From Actinophytocola xinjiangensis (GTDB lineage: Bacteria; Actinomycetota; Actinomycetes; Mycobacteriales; Pseudonocardiaceae): a stretch of DNA of 64,000 bases. The stretch covers positions 62,001 to 126,000 of the forward strand of contig NZ_MSIF01000025.1 in NCBI RefSeq assembly GCF_001921215.1. Reading direction: 5' to 3'. The notes beneath the pieces were generated by a model, which searched no databases, had not been told where the DNA came from, and saw nothing but the letters and a program-made list of their open reading frames with translations. Position numbers and translations under genes: made by a program. Of the stretch, positions 32,100 through 40,991 are shown piece by piece. Each line of letters starts with the position of its first letter. Position 1 is the stretch's first letter.

Positions 32100-32864
32100 C
32101 TACCTCGAATCGAACGTGTCGAGCGCCTTCATCGTGTCGAGCACGGCCTCGGCGTCCGGGTCGTGCAGCTCGTGCACCATCCGGCCGTCGAGCAGGAAGA
32201 TCACCCGGTCGGCGTACGCGGCGGCGTTGGCGTCGTGGGTGACCATCACGATCGTCTGGTGGAACTGTTCGACCGAGCGGCTCAGGAAGCCGAGGATCTC
32301 GTTGCCGGAACGGGAGTCCAGGTTGCCGGTCGGCTCGTCGGCGAAGATCACGTCCGGCTTGGGCAGCAGCGCCCGCGCGCACGCCACCCGCTGCTGCTGG
32401 CCGCCGGAGAGCTCGCTGGGCCGGTGGGTGAGCCGGTCGGACAGGCCCACCGCGTCGACGACCGTGTCGAACCACGCCGGGTCCGGCTTGCGGTTGGCGA
32501 TCGCCAGCGGCAGCGTGATGTTCTCCTCGGCGGTCAGCGTCGGCAGCAGGTTGAACTGCTGGAAGACGAACCCGACGCGGTTGCGCCGCAGGTCGGCCAG
32601 GCCCTTGTCGTTCAGGCCGGTCAACCGGGTCTCGCCGATCCACACCTCGCCGGAGTCCACTGTGTCCAGTCCGGCCAGGCAGTGCATCAGCGTCGACTTG
32701 CCGGAACCGGAGGGCCCCATGATCGCGGTGAACCGTCCACGTTGGACGTCGACGGACAGGTCGTCGAGCGCGGTCACCGCGGCGGCGCCGGCACCGTAGG
32801 CCTTGGTCACCCCGACCGCGCGGGCCGCGAGTCCGGTGATCGTCTCCTGGGTCACGGTGGTCAT
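32100..32864 (-). CDS. ABC transporter ATP-binding protein
   Basis: A 254-residue MacB/LolD-type ATPase. Walker A is GPSGSGKST, the signature is [15 protein letters not shown], and Walker B with the next residues is [14 protein letters not shown], followed by the H-loop VTHD. It energises the FtsX-like permease. The ATG at 32864 shares one base with the stop of the upstream membrane-protein gene (TGATG), which fixes the start; the longer in-frame extension runs through that gene. Confidence 0.95.
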   Translation of the reverse strand: MTTVTQETITGLAARAVGVTKAYGAGAAAVTALDDLSVDVQRGRFTAIMGPSGSGKSTLMHCLAGLDTVDSGEVWIGETRLTGLNDKGLADLRRNRVGFVFQQFNLLPTLTAEENITLPLAIANRKPDPAWFDTVVDAVGLSDRLTHRPSELSGGQQQRVACARALLPKPDVIFADEPTGNLDSRSGNEILGFLSRSVEQFHQTIVMVTHDANAAAYADRVIFLLDGRMVHELHDPDAEAVLDTMKALDTFDSR

Positions 32865-33388
32865 CACGACTCCTGGGTCACGGTGAGCGTGGACGGTTGG
32901 CGGGTGCGCCGGGAGATCCGGCCCCACGGCTTGGCGACCGACAGGATCGCCGCGAACAGCGTGATGCCGGCGATCACCGAGAGCATCCCGATCAGGCTGG
33001 CGCCCTCGCCGGCCGTCAACGCGTCCGCCTCGGCGAGGTCGGCGGTCTCCCGCATGGTGTTCTGCAGGGTGTAGGTGCCGGCGAGCAGCAGCGCGCACCC
33101 GATCGCCAGCTTCACCACCACCCAGTAGTACTTGAACAGGCCCCATTTGGTGCCCAGGCCGAGCACCAGGCCGCTGAGCAGCATCAGCACGGTCGCCGGC
33201 AGGAAGAACGTCTCCGCCAGCAGCACGGCGGCGCCGTGCGCGGTCCGCACGGTGGTGGCGTCCTCGGCGGCCAGGCCGATGGCCGTCAGCCCGAGCACGC
33301 ACACCTCGATGCCCAACCAGCCGACCGCGCTCACGATGTGCGTGATCTGCCAGACCTTGCGGGGAACGCCGTGCAGCGGCTTGACCAT
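32864..33388 (-). CDS. Four-segment membrane protein (DUF2269-like)
   Basis: A 174-residue integral membrane protein with four hydrophobic segments. The opening block WQITHIVSAVGWLGIEVCVLGL with a His in the first segment resembles the DUF2269/haem-copper-like small membrane proteins of unknown function. GGTAGG lies just before the ATG at 33388. It is in the same leftward operon as the ABC exporter (TGATG overlap) and may modulate it. Confidence 0.78.
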   Translation of the reverse strand: MVKPLHGVPRKVWQITHIVSAVGWLGIEVCVLGLTAIGLAAEDATTVRTAHGAAVLLAETFFLPATVLMLLSGLVLGLGTKWGLFKYYWVVVKLAIGCALLLAGTYTLQNTMRETADLAEADALTAGEGASLIGMLSVIAGITLFAAILSVAKPWGRISRRTRQPSTLTVTQES

Positions 33389-33411
33389 GGTCCTACCCGT
33401 CCCGTTCCGCG

Positions 33412-33867
33412 TCACCGTTGCACCCCCCAGGGTGGTGGCCCCCACTGACGAACCCCTCGACCCCCTCGGCGCAGCACGGCGGCGTGCACGAACACGCTGC
33501 CCCACAGCACCAGCATCGGCCCGGCCGGCCAGAAGAACGGCACGCCGGAGGCGACCCAGCGCACGACCAGCAGCACCGAGAGCACGGCGACGATCGTCGC
33601 GTGCACCCGCAGCCTCGTGGGGGCGCCGGCGAAACGCCGGGCTGGCGAGGGGTTCGGTGCCGGCTCGCCCGGCAGGTCGGCCACGAACCGGTCCAGCTCG
33701 TGGCGGTAGGTGGTGGCGTAGATCAGGTTCATGCGCTCGTCGGCCTCGGCGAGGGTCAGTCGGCCCTCGCCGGCGGCGTCGCTCACCATCTTGGTGACAC
33801 GCTCCCGCTCGGCGTCCGAGGCGCGGACGGGGTTGCCCGGCCGCTTCCGCTCGCTTGGCTCGTTCAT
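33412..33867 (-). CDS. DUF1707 (SHOCT-like) membrane protein
   Basis: A 151-residue protein with an N-terminal DUF1707 domain (VRASDAERERVTKMVSDAAG, then GRLTLAEADERMNLIYATTY) followed by a basic linker and two membrane segments (about 90-135). DUF1707 proteins are common actinomycete membrane-associated proteins of unknown role. The ATG at 33867 is chosen over a TTG seven codons earlier. It heads the leftward exporter operon and faces the histidine-kinase gene across 181 bases. Confidence 0.87.
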   Translation of the reverse strand: MNEPSERKRPGNPVRASDAERERVTKMVSDAAGEGRLTLAEADERMNLIYATTYRHELDRFVADLPGEPAPNPSPARRFAGAPTRLRVHATIVAVLSVLLVVRWVASGVPFFWPAGPMLVLWGSVFVHAAVLRRGGRGVRQWGPPPWGVQR

Positions 33868-34036
33868 GACTACCAATGTCCTCGCCAACAGCGGTTTCGT
33901 CGTCGCACACCGGACTGAACCCCGCCTACCCTGACCGGCGACGACCGGGCGCCCCGCCTGCTCCCGTGGGCGTACGTGTACCCGGTCAGGGTCGTGGACC
34001 GCTCAAGTCGGGAGGTCGGGGGCGGTCGCGCTGCTC

Positions 34037-34042
34037 TACCGT
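34037..34042 (+). promoter_or_regulatory. -10 box of histidine-kinase gene
   Basis: TACCGT lies six bases before the ATG at 34049 without a ribosome-binding site, suggesting a leaderless transcript. Confidence 0.4.
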
Positions 34043-34048
34043 CGTGAC

Positions 34049-35257
34049 ATGACCAGCGTGCGGCCCCAGCGCGGCGCCCGGGGCCTCGGGCCGTCCGGGC
34101 TGCCGCCGTTCGCCGTGGTCATCCTGGTGGCGTTCATCCAGTACGCCGGCTCGTTCCCGGCCGCCGCGGTGTGGGGCGAGGCGGACAAGCTCAACGCCGG
34201 CTCGGCCGTGCTGCTGGTGGCCGGCCCGCTGGTGCTGCTGGGCCGGCGCCGGTGGCCGCTGGTGACGCTGCTCGGCACGGCCCTGGTCACCGTGGTCTAC
34301 CTGCTGCTCGACTACCCGATCGGCCCGGTGTTCCTGTCCCCGCTGGTGGCCGCGTTCAACGTGGTCCTGCTCGGGCCCAAGTACGTCGGCTGGGCCGCCG
34401 CCGGCGGCACGTTCGCGGTGCTGATCGTCGTGGCCGACATCGGCAAGGGCGACGGGTACGACCCCGACCTGGGCGGGGTCGGCTTCGGGGTGGCGTGGAT
34501 GGCGCTGATCCTTGGCCTGGCCGAGATCCTCAAGGTGCGCCGCGACCGGGCGGCCCAGGCCGAGCTGACGATGGAGGAGCAGGCGTTGCGGCTGGCCAGC
34601 GAGGAACGGCTCAAGATCGCCCGCGAGGTGCACGACGTGCTGGCCCACCACGTGTCGCTGATCAACGTGCAGTCCGGGGTGGCGCTGCACCTGATCGACG
34701 AGCAGCCCGAGCAGGCCCGCCAGGCCCTCTCGGCGATCAAGCAGTCCAGCAAGGAGGTACTGGTCGAGCTGCGCACCATCCTCGGGGTGCTGCGCGACGT
34801 CGACGGGTCGGCGCCGCGCCAGCCGGTCGCCAGCCTCGACCAGCTCGACCGGCTGCTGGAGCGGATGCGGGAGGCCGGGCTGCCGGTGGCCCTGGAACGC
34901 ACCGGCACCACCAGGACCCTGCCGTCGGGGGTGGACGCGGCCGCGCTGCGGATCGTGCAGGAGTCGCTGACCAACACCTACCGCCACGCCGGCCCCACCC
35001 GGGCCACCGTGCGCCTGGGCTACCTGCCGGGCGAGCTGACCATCGAGGTCCTCGACCAGGGGCGGGGCGACGCGTCGGGGTTCGTCGAGGGCAGCGGCAG
35101 CGGGTTGACGGGGATGCGGCAACGGGCCGAGGCGCTGGGCGGCACACTGTCGGCCGGGCCCCTGCCCGGCGGGGGTTTCCGGGTCGCCGCGACCCTGCCG
35201 ACCGGGCCCGCCGACAGCGACACCGACAGCGACACCGACACCGAGGACGGTTCATGA
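34049..35257 (+). CDS. NarL-type sensor histidine kinase
   Basis: A 402-residue kinase with four to five membrane segments (about 20-160), a short coiled coil, a HisKA_3 dimerisation/phosphoacceptor helix with His195 in REVHDVLAHHVSLI, and a C-terminal HATPase (ESLTNTYRHAG, GSGLTGMRQRAEALGG). It ends in an acidic Asp/Thr repeat tail. It phosphorylates the response regulator encoded next (ATGA overlap). The short sensing part suggests it reads a membrane signal; its divergent neighbour is an FtsX-type exporter, a common regulator-exporter arrangement. Confidence 0.94.
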   Translation: MTSVRPQRGARGLGPSGLPPFAVVILVAFIQYAGSFPAAAVWGEADKLNAGSAVLLVAGPLVLLGRRRWPLVTLLGTALVTVVYLLLDYPIGPVFLSPLVAAFNVVLLGPKYVGWAAAGGTFAVLIVVADIGKGDGYDPDLGGVGFGVAWMALILGLAEILKVRRDRAAQAELTMEEQALRLASEERLKIAREVHDVLAHHVSLINVQSGVALHLIDEQPEQARQALSAIKQSSKEVLVELRTILGVLRDVDGSAPRQPVASLDQLDRLLERMREAGLPVALERTGTTRTLPSGVDAAALRIVQESLTNTYRHAGPTRATVRLGYLPGELTIEVLDQGRGDASGFVEGSGSGLTGMRQRAEALGGTLSAGPLPGGGFRVAATLPTGPADSDTDSDTDTEDGS

Positions 35258-35919
35258 TCCGAGTCGTACTGGCCGACGACCAGGCACTGGTCAGAGCGGG
35301 TTTCCGGGCGCTGCTCAACGCGCAGGCCGACGTCGAGGTGGTCGGCGAGGCCGCCGACGGCAACGAGGCGGTCGCCGCCGCCCGCGAGCACCACCCCGAC
35401 GTGATGCTGATGGACATCCGGATGCCCGGCCTGGACGGGTTGGAGGCCACCAGGACGATCTCCGGCGACCCGTCGCTGGCCGACGTGCACATTCTGATCC
35501 TCACGACGTTCGAGGAGGACGAGTACGTCTTCGAGGCGATCCGGGTCGGCGCCAGCGGGTTCCTGGTCAAGGACACCGAGCCGGTGGAGCTGGTGCGGGC
35601 GGTGCGGGTGGTGGCCGGCGGCGACGCGCTGCTCTCGCCGGGCGTGACCCGCCGGCTGATCGGCGAGTTCGCCACCCGGGCGAAGAAGGCGCCGGAGTCG
35701 ACCGCGCTGGACGTGCTGACCGAGCGGGAGCGGGAGGTCGTCGCGCTGGTCGGCGAGGGCCTGACCAACGACGAGATCGCGCGGCGGCTGGTGGTCAGCC
35801 CGGCGACGGCCAAGACCCACGTCAGCCGGGCGATGATCAAGCTGGCGGCGCGGGACCGGGCGCAGCTGGTGGTGCTGGCCTACGAGTCGGGGCTCGTCCG
35901 CCCGGGGTGGGCCGAGTAG
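35254..35919 (+). CDS. NarL/LuxR-family response regulator
   Basis: A 221-residue response regulator. The receiver domain (1-120) has phosphoacceptor Asp54 in VMLMDIRMPGLDG and the acidic pair D8-D9. The C-terminal LuxR helix-turn-helix is LTEREREVVALVGEGLTNDE through VSPATAKTHVSRAM. Its ATG overlaps the kinase stop. A likely target is the divergent ABC exporter operon (inference from position). Confidence 0.95.
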   Translation: MIRVVLADDQALVRAGFRALLNAQADVEVVGEAADGNEAVAAAREHHPDVMLMDIRMPGLDGLEATRTISGDPSLADVHILILTTFEEDEYVFEAIRVGASGFLVKDTEPVELVRAVRVVAGGDALLSPGVTRRLIGEFATRAKKAPESTALDVLTEREREVVALVGEGLTNDEIARRLVVSPATAKTHVSRAMIKLAARDRAQLVVLAYESGLVRPGWAE

Positions 35920-36039
35920 CCGCGAACCTACGCTCGGCGGAGTAGTCGCGAAGCCTCCCGTGGCCTGAGGCGTTTGTCAGCGGCCGGTGTCAGGCTGGGC
36001 CCGTCGCCCGTTTTGTCTGTCGCCGAGGGAAGGAATGCG

Positions 36040-36735
36040 ATGACCGCAACGCAGGAGACCGGTCGTCGGGACCTGGGGATTCTGACGGGGTCGTTGTTCG
36101 TCGTGCTGTGGATGGCCGGGTCGGTCGTGCAGGGCGCGTCCGGTGCCGGGTTCCCCAGACCGGACGACGACACGGCAACGGTCGCCGGCTACCTGCGCGA
36201 GGGCGCCTCGTCGATGGAGGCGAGCGCCGGCCTGCAGGTCCTCGCCGCGATGGCGCTGCTGTGGTTCGGCGCGGTCGTCGCCGGTGCGCTGCGCCGCTCC
36301 GGTCGCCCCGGCCCCGCCCCGGAACTGGCCTTCGCCGGTGCGATCACCGCCGCGGTGACGCTGATCGTGAGCGCCGCCGTGTCGATCGTCTACGCCAGCA
36401 CGGATCTGGTGGCCGACGACACCATGGCCCAGCTGTCCTACCAGCTGACGTTCTGGTTGGGTGGCCCGCTGCACGTCGCCGGTCTCGGCCTGCTGATCGT
36501 GGCCGCCGCCATGGGCCTTGGCCTGCCGAAGTGGCTCGGCATCGCCGGCCTGGTGATCGGCGCGCTCGGCCTGGTCGCCTCGCTGACGCCGCTGGTCTAC
36601 CAGTTGGTCGCCTTCACCCCGATCGGCCGCTTCGGCGGCTTCCTCTGGCTGGTCGTCGCGACGGTGACCCTGGCCCTGCGCAAGGGAAAGCCGGCTGAGG
36701 CGCCGGCACCCGCCGAGGAGTCGGCCCGCGTCTGA
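36040..36735 (+). CDS. Integral membrane protein of unknown function
   Basis: A 231-residue membrane protein with about six hydrophobic segments (roughly 13-32, 65-84, 96-116, 132-155, 160-180, 190-210). It resembles the many actinomycete membrane proteins placed downstream of signalling genes, without a named family I can support. The ATG at 36040 has GGGAAGG upstream. It stands alone between a two-component system and a strong terminator. Confidence 0.8.
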   Translation: MTATQETGRRDLGILTGSLFVVLWMAGSVVQGASGAGFPRPDDDTATVAGYLREGASSMEASAGLQVLAAMALLWFGAVVAGALRRSGRPGPAPELAFAGAITAAVTLIVSAAVSIVYASTDLVADDTMAQLSYQLTFWLGGPLHVAGLGLLIVAAAMGLGLPKWLGIAGLVIGALGLVASLTPLVYQLVAFTPIGRFGGFLWLVVATVTLALRKGKPAEAPAPAEESARV

Positions 36736-36749
36736 CCCACCCCCCGAAC

Positions 36750-36788
36750 GCCGACCGTGCGGTCGTCCCTACCGCACGGTCGGCTTTT
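36750..36788. terminator. Strong bidirectional terminator
   Basis: GCCGACCGTGCGGT and ACCGCACGGTCGGC form a perfect 14-pair stem around 7 bases, followed by TTTTCTCTT on the plus strand. It separates the convergent membrane-protein and response-regulator genes. Confidence 0.9.
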
Positions 36789-36805
36789 CTCTTGGTGGGG
36801 GAGGC

Positions 36806-37471
36806 TCAGTTGCCCAGACCCGCGCGGCGGGCCTGGACGGCGGCCTCGGTGCGGTCGGCGATCTGCAGCTTGGCGAAGATCCGCGACAGGTAGTTGCGCA
36901 CCGTCTTGATCGACAGGCCGAGGCGGCGGGCGATCGAGGCGTTGCCCAGCCCGTCGGCCACCAGCTCCAGCACCGCCAGCTCCCGGTCGGTCAGCTCGGG
37001 GAACGGCTTGGCCGACTCGCGGGGCTTGTTCAGGTGGTCCAGCGCCCAGTTCGCCACGGCCGCGCCGAACACCACCCCGCCGCGGCGCACGGTGCCGATG
37101 GCCTGCCCGATGTCCTCCGACGACGCGCCCTTCACCAGGTACCCGCGCGCGCCGGCGCGCATGGCGGCCAGGAACGTGTCCCGGTCCTCCAGCATCGACA
37201 GCATGATCACCGACGTCTCCGGGCAGCGGGTGGCGAGCGTCTTGGTCACCTCGATCCCGCTGGTGCCCGGCATGTTCACGTCCATCAGCACCAGGTGCGG
37301 GCGCAGCCGGTAGATCTCGGCCAGCGCCTCGGGCCCGGTGCGCGCCTCGCCGACGACCTCGACCACGCTGATCAGGTCCAGCAGCATCCGCAGCCCGGAC
37401 AGGTACACCGGGTGGTCGTCGGCGATCACCACGCGGATCGTGGCGGTGGTCTGCTCAGTCGGTGCTGTCAC
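36806..37471 (-). CDS. LuxR-family response regulator (second system)
   Basis: A 221-residue regulator with a receiver domain (Asp64 in LVLMDVNMPGTSG, acidic D18-D19) and a C-terminal LuxR HTH (LTDRELAVLELVADGLGNAS, then LSIKTVRNYLSRIF). The GTG start at 37471 lies inside the end of the kinase gene (17-base overlap), so the two are translationally linked. The HTH sequence differs clearly from the regulator at 35254, so it has its own targets. Confidence 0.93.
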   Translation of the reverse strand: MTAPTEQTTATIRVVIADDHPVYLSGLRMLLDLISVVEVVGEARTGPEALAEIYRLRPHLVLMDVNMPGTSGIEVTKTLATRCPETSVIMLSMLEDRDTFLAAMRAGARGYLVKGASSEDIGQAIGTVRRGGVVFGAAVANWALDHLNKPRESAKPFPELTDRELAVLELVADGLGNASIARRLGLSIKTVRNYLSRIFAKLQIADRTEAAVQARRAGLGN

Positions 37472-38198
37472 AGTAGGACTCCTCAGCTGGTGAGGGCGCC
37501 GGCAGGTGCGCGCTGACCGTGATGCCCGGACGACCGTGCCGGCCGTTCTCCGTCACGTCGCACCACCCGCCCAGCTCGGCGGCCCGGCTGCCCATCGACC
37601 GCAGGCCAACGCCCGGCCTGGACAGCCCCGCGCCGCCGACCCCGTCGTCGGTGATCTCCAGGCGCAGACCGTCCTCGACCCACACGCGGATCACGCAGGT
37701 GCCGGCCCTGGCGTGTTTGACGACGTTGGTCAGCGCCTCCTTGGCGATCCAGAACGCGGCCACCCGCGCCGCCCGGTCCACCTCGACGGCGTCCGGGTCG
37801 ACCTCGGCGGTGACCAGCAGCGTGTTGCCCGACGCGCGGCTCATCCGCGCGGCCAACGCGCGCAGCGCGTCGTCGAAGCGGTGCCCGTCGAGCTCGGCGG
37901 GGCTCTGGTCGGCGAGCATGCGACGGAACTCGGCCATGAACGAGGCGGCCTCGCGGCGCAGCTCGTGCAGCATCTGTTCGGCGGCGCCCTGGTTGGCGGT
38001 GAGCAGCTCGGTGAGGACGTCGGCGCGCATCATGATCCCGGCGAGCCCGGGGCCGAGGCCGTCGTGCAGGTTGCGCCGCAGCCGCACGATCTCCCGGTAG
38101 TGCTCGCAGTCACCGGTCCGGCATTCGGTCGGCAGTCCGGCCAGCGCCTTCCTGGCGTGGCGTTGTTTCCGGTTTTCCACGGTGAGTGCGCGGGGCAC
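37455..38198 (-). CDS. Soluble histidine kinase
   Basis: A 247-residue kinase without any membrane segment or recognisable sensor domain. The phosphoacceptor helix is REIVRLRRNLHDGLGPGLAG with His45, and the HATPase region has EALTNVVKHARA and GVGLRSMGSRAAELGG. Just before the helix is a short Cys pair, TECRTGDCEH (C26, C31), which could bind metal or respond to redox (inference). GGAGG precedes the GTG at 38198. Its partner is the overlapping response regulator. Confidence 0.88.
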   Translation of the reverse strand: MPRALTVENRKQRHARKALAGLPTECRTGDCEHYREIVRLRRNLHDGLGPGLAGIMMRADVLTELLTANQGAAEQMLHELRREAASFMAEFRRMLADQSPAELDGHRFDDALRALAARMSRASGNTLLVTAEVDPDAVEVDRAARVAAFWIAKEALTNVVKHARAGTCVIRVWVEDGLRLEITDDGVGGAGLSRPGVGLRSMGSRAAELGGWCDVTENGRHGRPGITVSAHLPAPSPAEESYCDSTD

Positions 38199-38269
38199 GA
38201 TGACCTCCGAGGACTTGGCTGACCCTTCGATGGTGTGCCGGGTGCCTGGAAGTCACCTCGAAACGAGAG

Positions 38270-38291
38270 CAGGGCGATTTCCAGCGCCCTG
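38270..38291 (-). terminator. Short hairpin after the 38306 gene
   Basis: CAGGGCG and CGCCCTG pair around 8 bases, just downstream of the leftward PPDK_N-like gene. There is no U-tract. Confidence 0.4.
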
Positions 38292-38305
38292 TCAGCTTCG
38301 TCCGG

Positions 38306-39172
38306 TCACCCCACCGCCGGCCGGCACCGCAGGACCACCGGCCCGGTCCTGGTCACGGCGATGTCCAGGGACAGCGGCCGGCCCGCGGTCAGCGCCGCGT
38401 CGCGGGACAGCCCGGCCAACTGCCGGACGGTGGCGCGGCCCAGCGAGTACCGGTAGCGCAGCCCGGCCGGCAGGTTCACGGTGTGCGTGCCGCCGTGCGC
38501 GACGACGTGCGCGGTCGGCTTCCAGGCGAGCCGTTCGCTGATCGCCCCGCCGTCGGGCGGCACCTCGAACACGTCCGAGGGCGAGGACGCCTCGGTCAGC
38601 CCCCACCGCCCGTCGACCCGCACCGGCCGGTCCCGCTCGGGCCGGGCGTGCACCACGGCGGAGGCCGAGGCCGGCACGAACCGTTGCAGCAGCAGGACAC
38701 AGTTGCCGCGCACGGTCGTCAGCCCGCAGCGCCGCCCGGCGGTCACCGCCTCGACCAGCGCCTCGGGCAGCGACTCGCGGTGCAGGTTGTACATCGCGAG
38801 CCCGCCGGCGGTGCCCGACCGGACGGCTTCGGGGCTGGTGATCCCCAACGTCAACGCGTCTGTTTCCGTGTCACTGCCCAGCATCCCGTAGGCGGCCGAC
38901 AGCAGCCGGTCGACCACGGCCGCCGCGTCGACCTCGGGGGCGACCACGATCACCGCGGCCGGCCGGACGGGCAGCTGGTCGAGCAGGCTCGCGGTGACCC
39001 CGATCTCGGCCCCGACCAGCGAGTGCCGCATGGACATCCAGCGGCGCAGCGGTAACACCCGCGCGCCGAGACGTAACGCCGCCCCGCCGCCGGCCAGCAC
39101 GGAGATGTTCGAGTCGTACTCGGGGACCTGACCGTAGGGCCGCTCGTCGGGGGCCCGAACCTCGGACTGCAC
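38306..39172 (-). CDS. PPDK_N/PEP-synthase ATP-grasp-like protein
   Basis: A 288-residue protein whose middle and end recall the N-terminal nucleotide-binding domain of pyruvate phosphate dikinase, PEP synthase and rifampin phosphotransferase: CVLLLQRFVPASASAVVHAR matches the usual LVQRMV-x-ASGV-x-FT block, and WGLTEASSPSDVFEV matches WGLGE-x-VTPD. The phosphohistidine and PEP-binding domains are absent. It might phosphorylate or bind a small molecule, or be a degenerate relative. GTG at 39172 follows GAAGGGG. It lies next to an ABC-F resistance-type gene; the family assignment is moderate. Confidence 0.6.
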   Translation of the reverse strand: MQSEVRAPDERPYGQVPEYDSNISVLAGGGAALRLGARVLPLRRWMSMRHSLVGAEIGVTASLLDQLPVRPAAVIVVAPEVDAAAVVDRLLSAAYGMLGSDTETDALTLGITSPEAVRSGTAGGLAMYNLHRESLPEALVEAVTAGRRCGLTTVRGNCVLLLQRFVPASASAVVHARPERDRPVRVDGRWGLTEASSPSDVFEVPPDGGAISERLAWKPTAHVVAHGGTHTVNLPAGLRYRYSLGRATVRQLAGLSRDAALTAGRPLSLDIAVTRTGPVVLRCRPAVG

Positions 39173-39268
39173 AGCCGTACCCCTTCATGCCAGCCGACCC
39201 ACAGTGGCCGCCGTGGCAACAAGTTAGGCAGCCATGGACGAGAGCCGCTCAACGACCGGTGGAAGGTC

Positions 39269-40864
39269 CTACCTGGTCTCGAGGCGCCCGTCGGCCAGGT
39301 GTAGCCAGCGCCGCACGCCCACGTCGGCCAGGAACCGTTCGTCGTGGCTGACCACCACGAACGCGCCCCGGTAGGCGCCCAACGCCGAGGTCAGCTGCTC
39401 GACGGAGGCCAGGTCCAGGTTGTTGGTCGGCTCGTCGAGCAGCAGCAGCCGGGGCGCCGGCTCGGCCATCAGCACACACAGCAGCGTGGCGCGCAGCCGT
39501 TCGCCGCCGGACAGGTCACCGACCGGGACCCGGGCCCGCTGCGCGTCGAGCAGGAAGCGGGCCAGCAGGTGCCGGGTCTCGGTGACCGGCAGCGACGGCG
39601 CGAACGCCGCCAGGTTGCTGGGCGTGTCCAGGTCGAGGTCGAGCAGGTCGAGCCGCTGGGACAGGTAGGCGACCCGCCCCCGGGGCGGGCTGACCCGCCC
39701 GCCGTCCGGCTCGGCCAGGCCAGCCATGACCCGCAGCAGCGTCGACTTCCCGGCGCCGTTGTCCCCGGTCAACGCGATCCGTTCGGGGCCACGGATGCTC
39801 AGGTCGATCCCGTCGCCGGCGAACAGGTCCCGGACCCGCACGTGCTCCCCGTCGAACACGGTCTGCCCCGCCGGCACCTCGGTGTCGGGCAGCGACAGCG
39901 AGATCGTGGCGTCGGTGCGCAACGCCCGGTCGGCCTCGTCGACCCGCGCCCGCGCCGACTCGACCCGCCGGGCGTGCACGTCCTGCGCCCGCCCGGCCGA
40001 CTCCTGGGCGCGGCGCGCCAACCCGCCCTTGACGATCCGGGGGATGTCGGTGTTGGTGCGCGCCCCGGTCCGCGCTCGTTTGGCGGCGCGTTCCCTGGCC
40101 TGCTGGAGTTCGCGCCGTTCCCGTTTGAGGTCCTGTTCGGCGTTGCGCAGGTTCTTCTCGGCGACGTCGCGTTCGGCGGCCCGCGCGGCCTGGTACTCGG
40201 TGAAGTTCCCGCCGAAGGTCCGCAGCCGGTCGGGTTCCAGCTCGGCGATCCGGTCCATCCGGTCGAGCAGGTCCCGGTCGTGGCTGACCAGCAGCAGGCA
40301 CCCCGACCAGTCGGCGAGCACGTCGGCGAGCCGCCGGCGGGCGGTCCGGTCGAGGTTGTTGGTCGGCTCGTCGAGCAGCAGCACGTCCGGCCGCCGCAGC
40401 AGCTGCGCGGCCAGGCCCAGCGAGACGACCTGCCCGCCGCTGAGCGTGCCCAGCGTCCGGTCCAGGGCGACCCCGCCCAGCCCGAGCCGGTCCAGCTCGA
40501 CCCGCGCCCGCTCCTCGACGTCCCAGTCGCTGCCGACGGTGGCGAAGTGCTCGTCGGACACGTCGCCGCCCTCGATCGCCGCGATGGCGGCCAGGACCTG
40601 GTCGACGCCCAGCACGTGCCCGACGGTCAGTTCCCCGCTCAACGGCAGGGTCTGGCGCAGATGGCCGAGGACACCCTCGACGACGACCGACCCGGCGCTG
40701 GGGGTGTGCTCGCCGGCGATCAGCCGCAGCAGGGTGCTCTTCCCGGCCCCGTTGGGCGCCACCAGGCCGGTGCGTCCGAGGCCGACGGTGAAGCTGAGCC
40801 CGGTGAGGACGGGGGTGTCGTCGGGCCAGGAGAAGGACAGGTCCGTGCAGGTGATCCTGGACAT
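39269..40864 (-). CDS. ABC-F family ATPase (ribosome-protection/translation factor type)
   Basis: A 531-residue protein with two ABC cassettes and no membrane segments. Walker A motifs are APNGAGKST and GDNGAGKST, signatures LSGGQVVSLGLA and LSGGERLRATLL, and both Walker B regions read LLLDEPTNNLD. The highly charged inter-domain linker (about 205-300) is the part that reaches the ribosome in antibiotic-resistance ABC-F proteins. It may confer self-resistance to a ribosome-targeting compound or tune translation. No esterase or export partner is adjacent. Confidence 0.93.
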   Translation of the reverse strand: MSRITCTDLSFSWPDDTPVLTGLSFTVGLGRTGLVAPNGAGKSTLLRLIAGEHTPSAGSVVVEGVLGHLRQTLPLSGELTVGHVLGVDQVLAAIAAIEGGDVSDEHFATVGSDWDVEERARVELDRLGLGGVALDRTLGTLSGGQVVSLGLAAQLLRRPDVLLLDEPTNNLDRTARRRLADVLADWSGCLLLVSHDRDLLDRMDRIAELEPDRLRTFGGNFTEYQAARAAERDVAEKNLRNAEQDLKRERRELQQARERAAKRARTGARTNTDIPRIVKGGLARRAQESAGRAQDVHARRVESARARVDEADRALRTDATISLSLPDTEVPAGQTVFDGEHVRVRDLFAGDGIDLSIRGPERIALTGDNGAGKSTLLRVMAGLAEPDGGRVSPPRGRVAYLSQRLDLLDLDLDTPSNLAAFAPSLPVTETRHLLARFLLDAQRARVPVGDLSGGERLRATLLCVLMAEPAPRLLLLDEPTNNLDLASVEQLTSALGAYRGAFVVVSHDERFLADVGVRRWLHLADGRLETR

Positions 40865-40991
40865 GGTGGAGCTTTCCGTGCGATGTGGACAGGCCGTGAA
40901 ATGGCTGTTCAGCGCATCGCCCGAAACTCCTCACCTCGACGAGACTCCTCACCGCGACCGTACACCGCCCCCCTCGCCGCGGCCACGTCAT

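Noticed and set aside
29756-32242. Plus-strand open frame of 828 codons opposite the FtsX-like permease
   Set aside because: It is His/Gln/Arg-rich shadow translation with no domain; the permease on the other strand is convincing.
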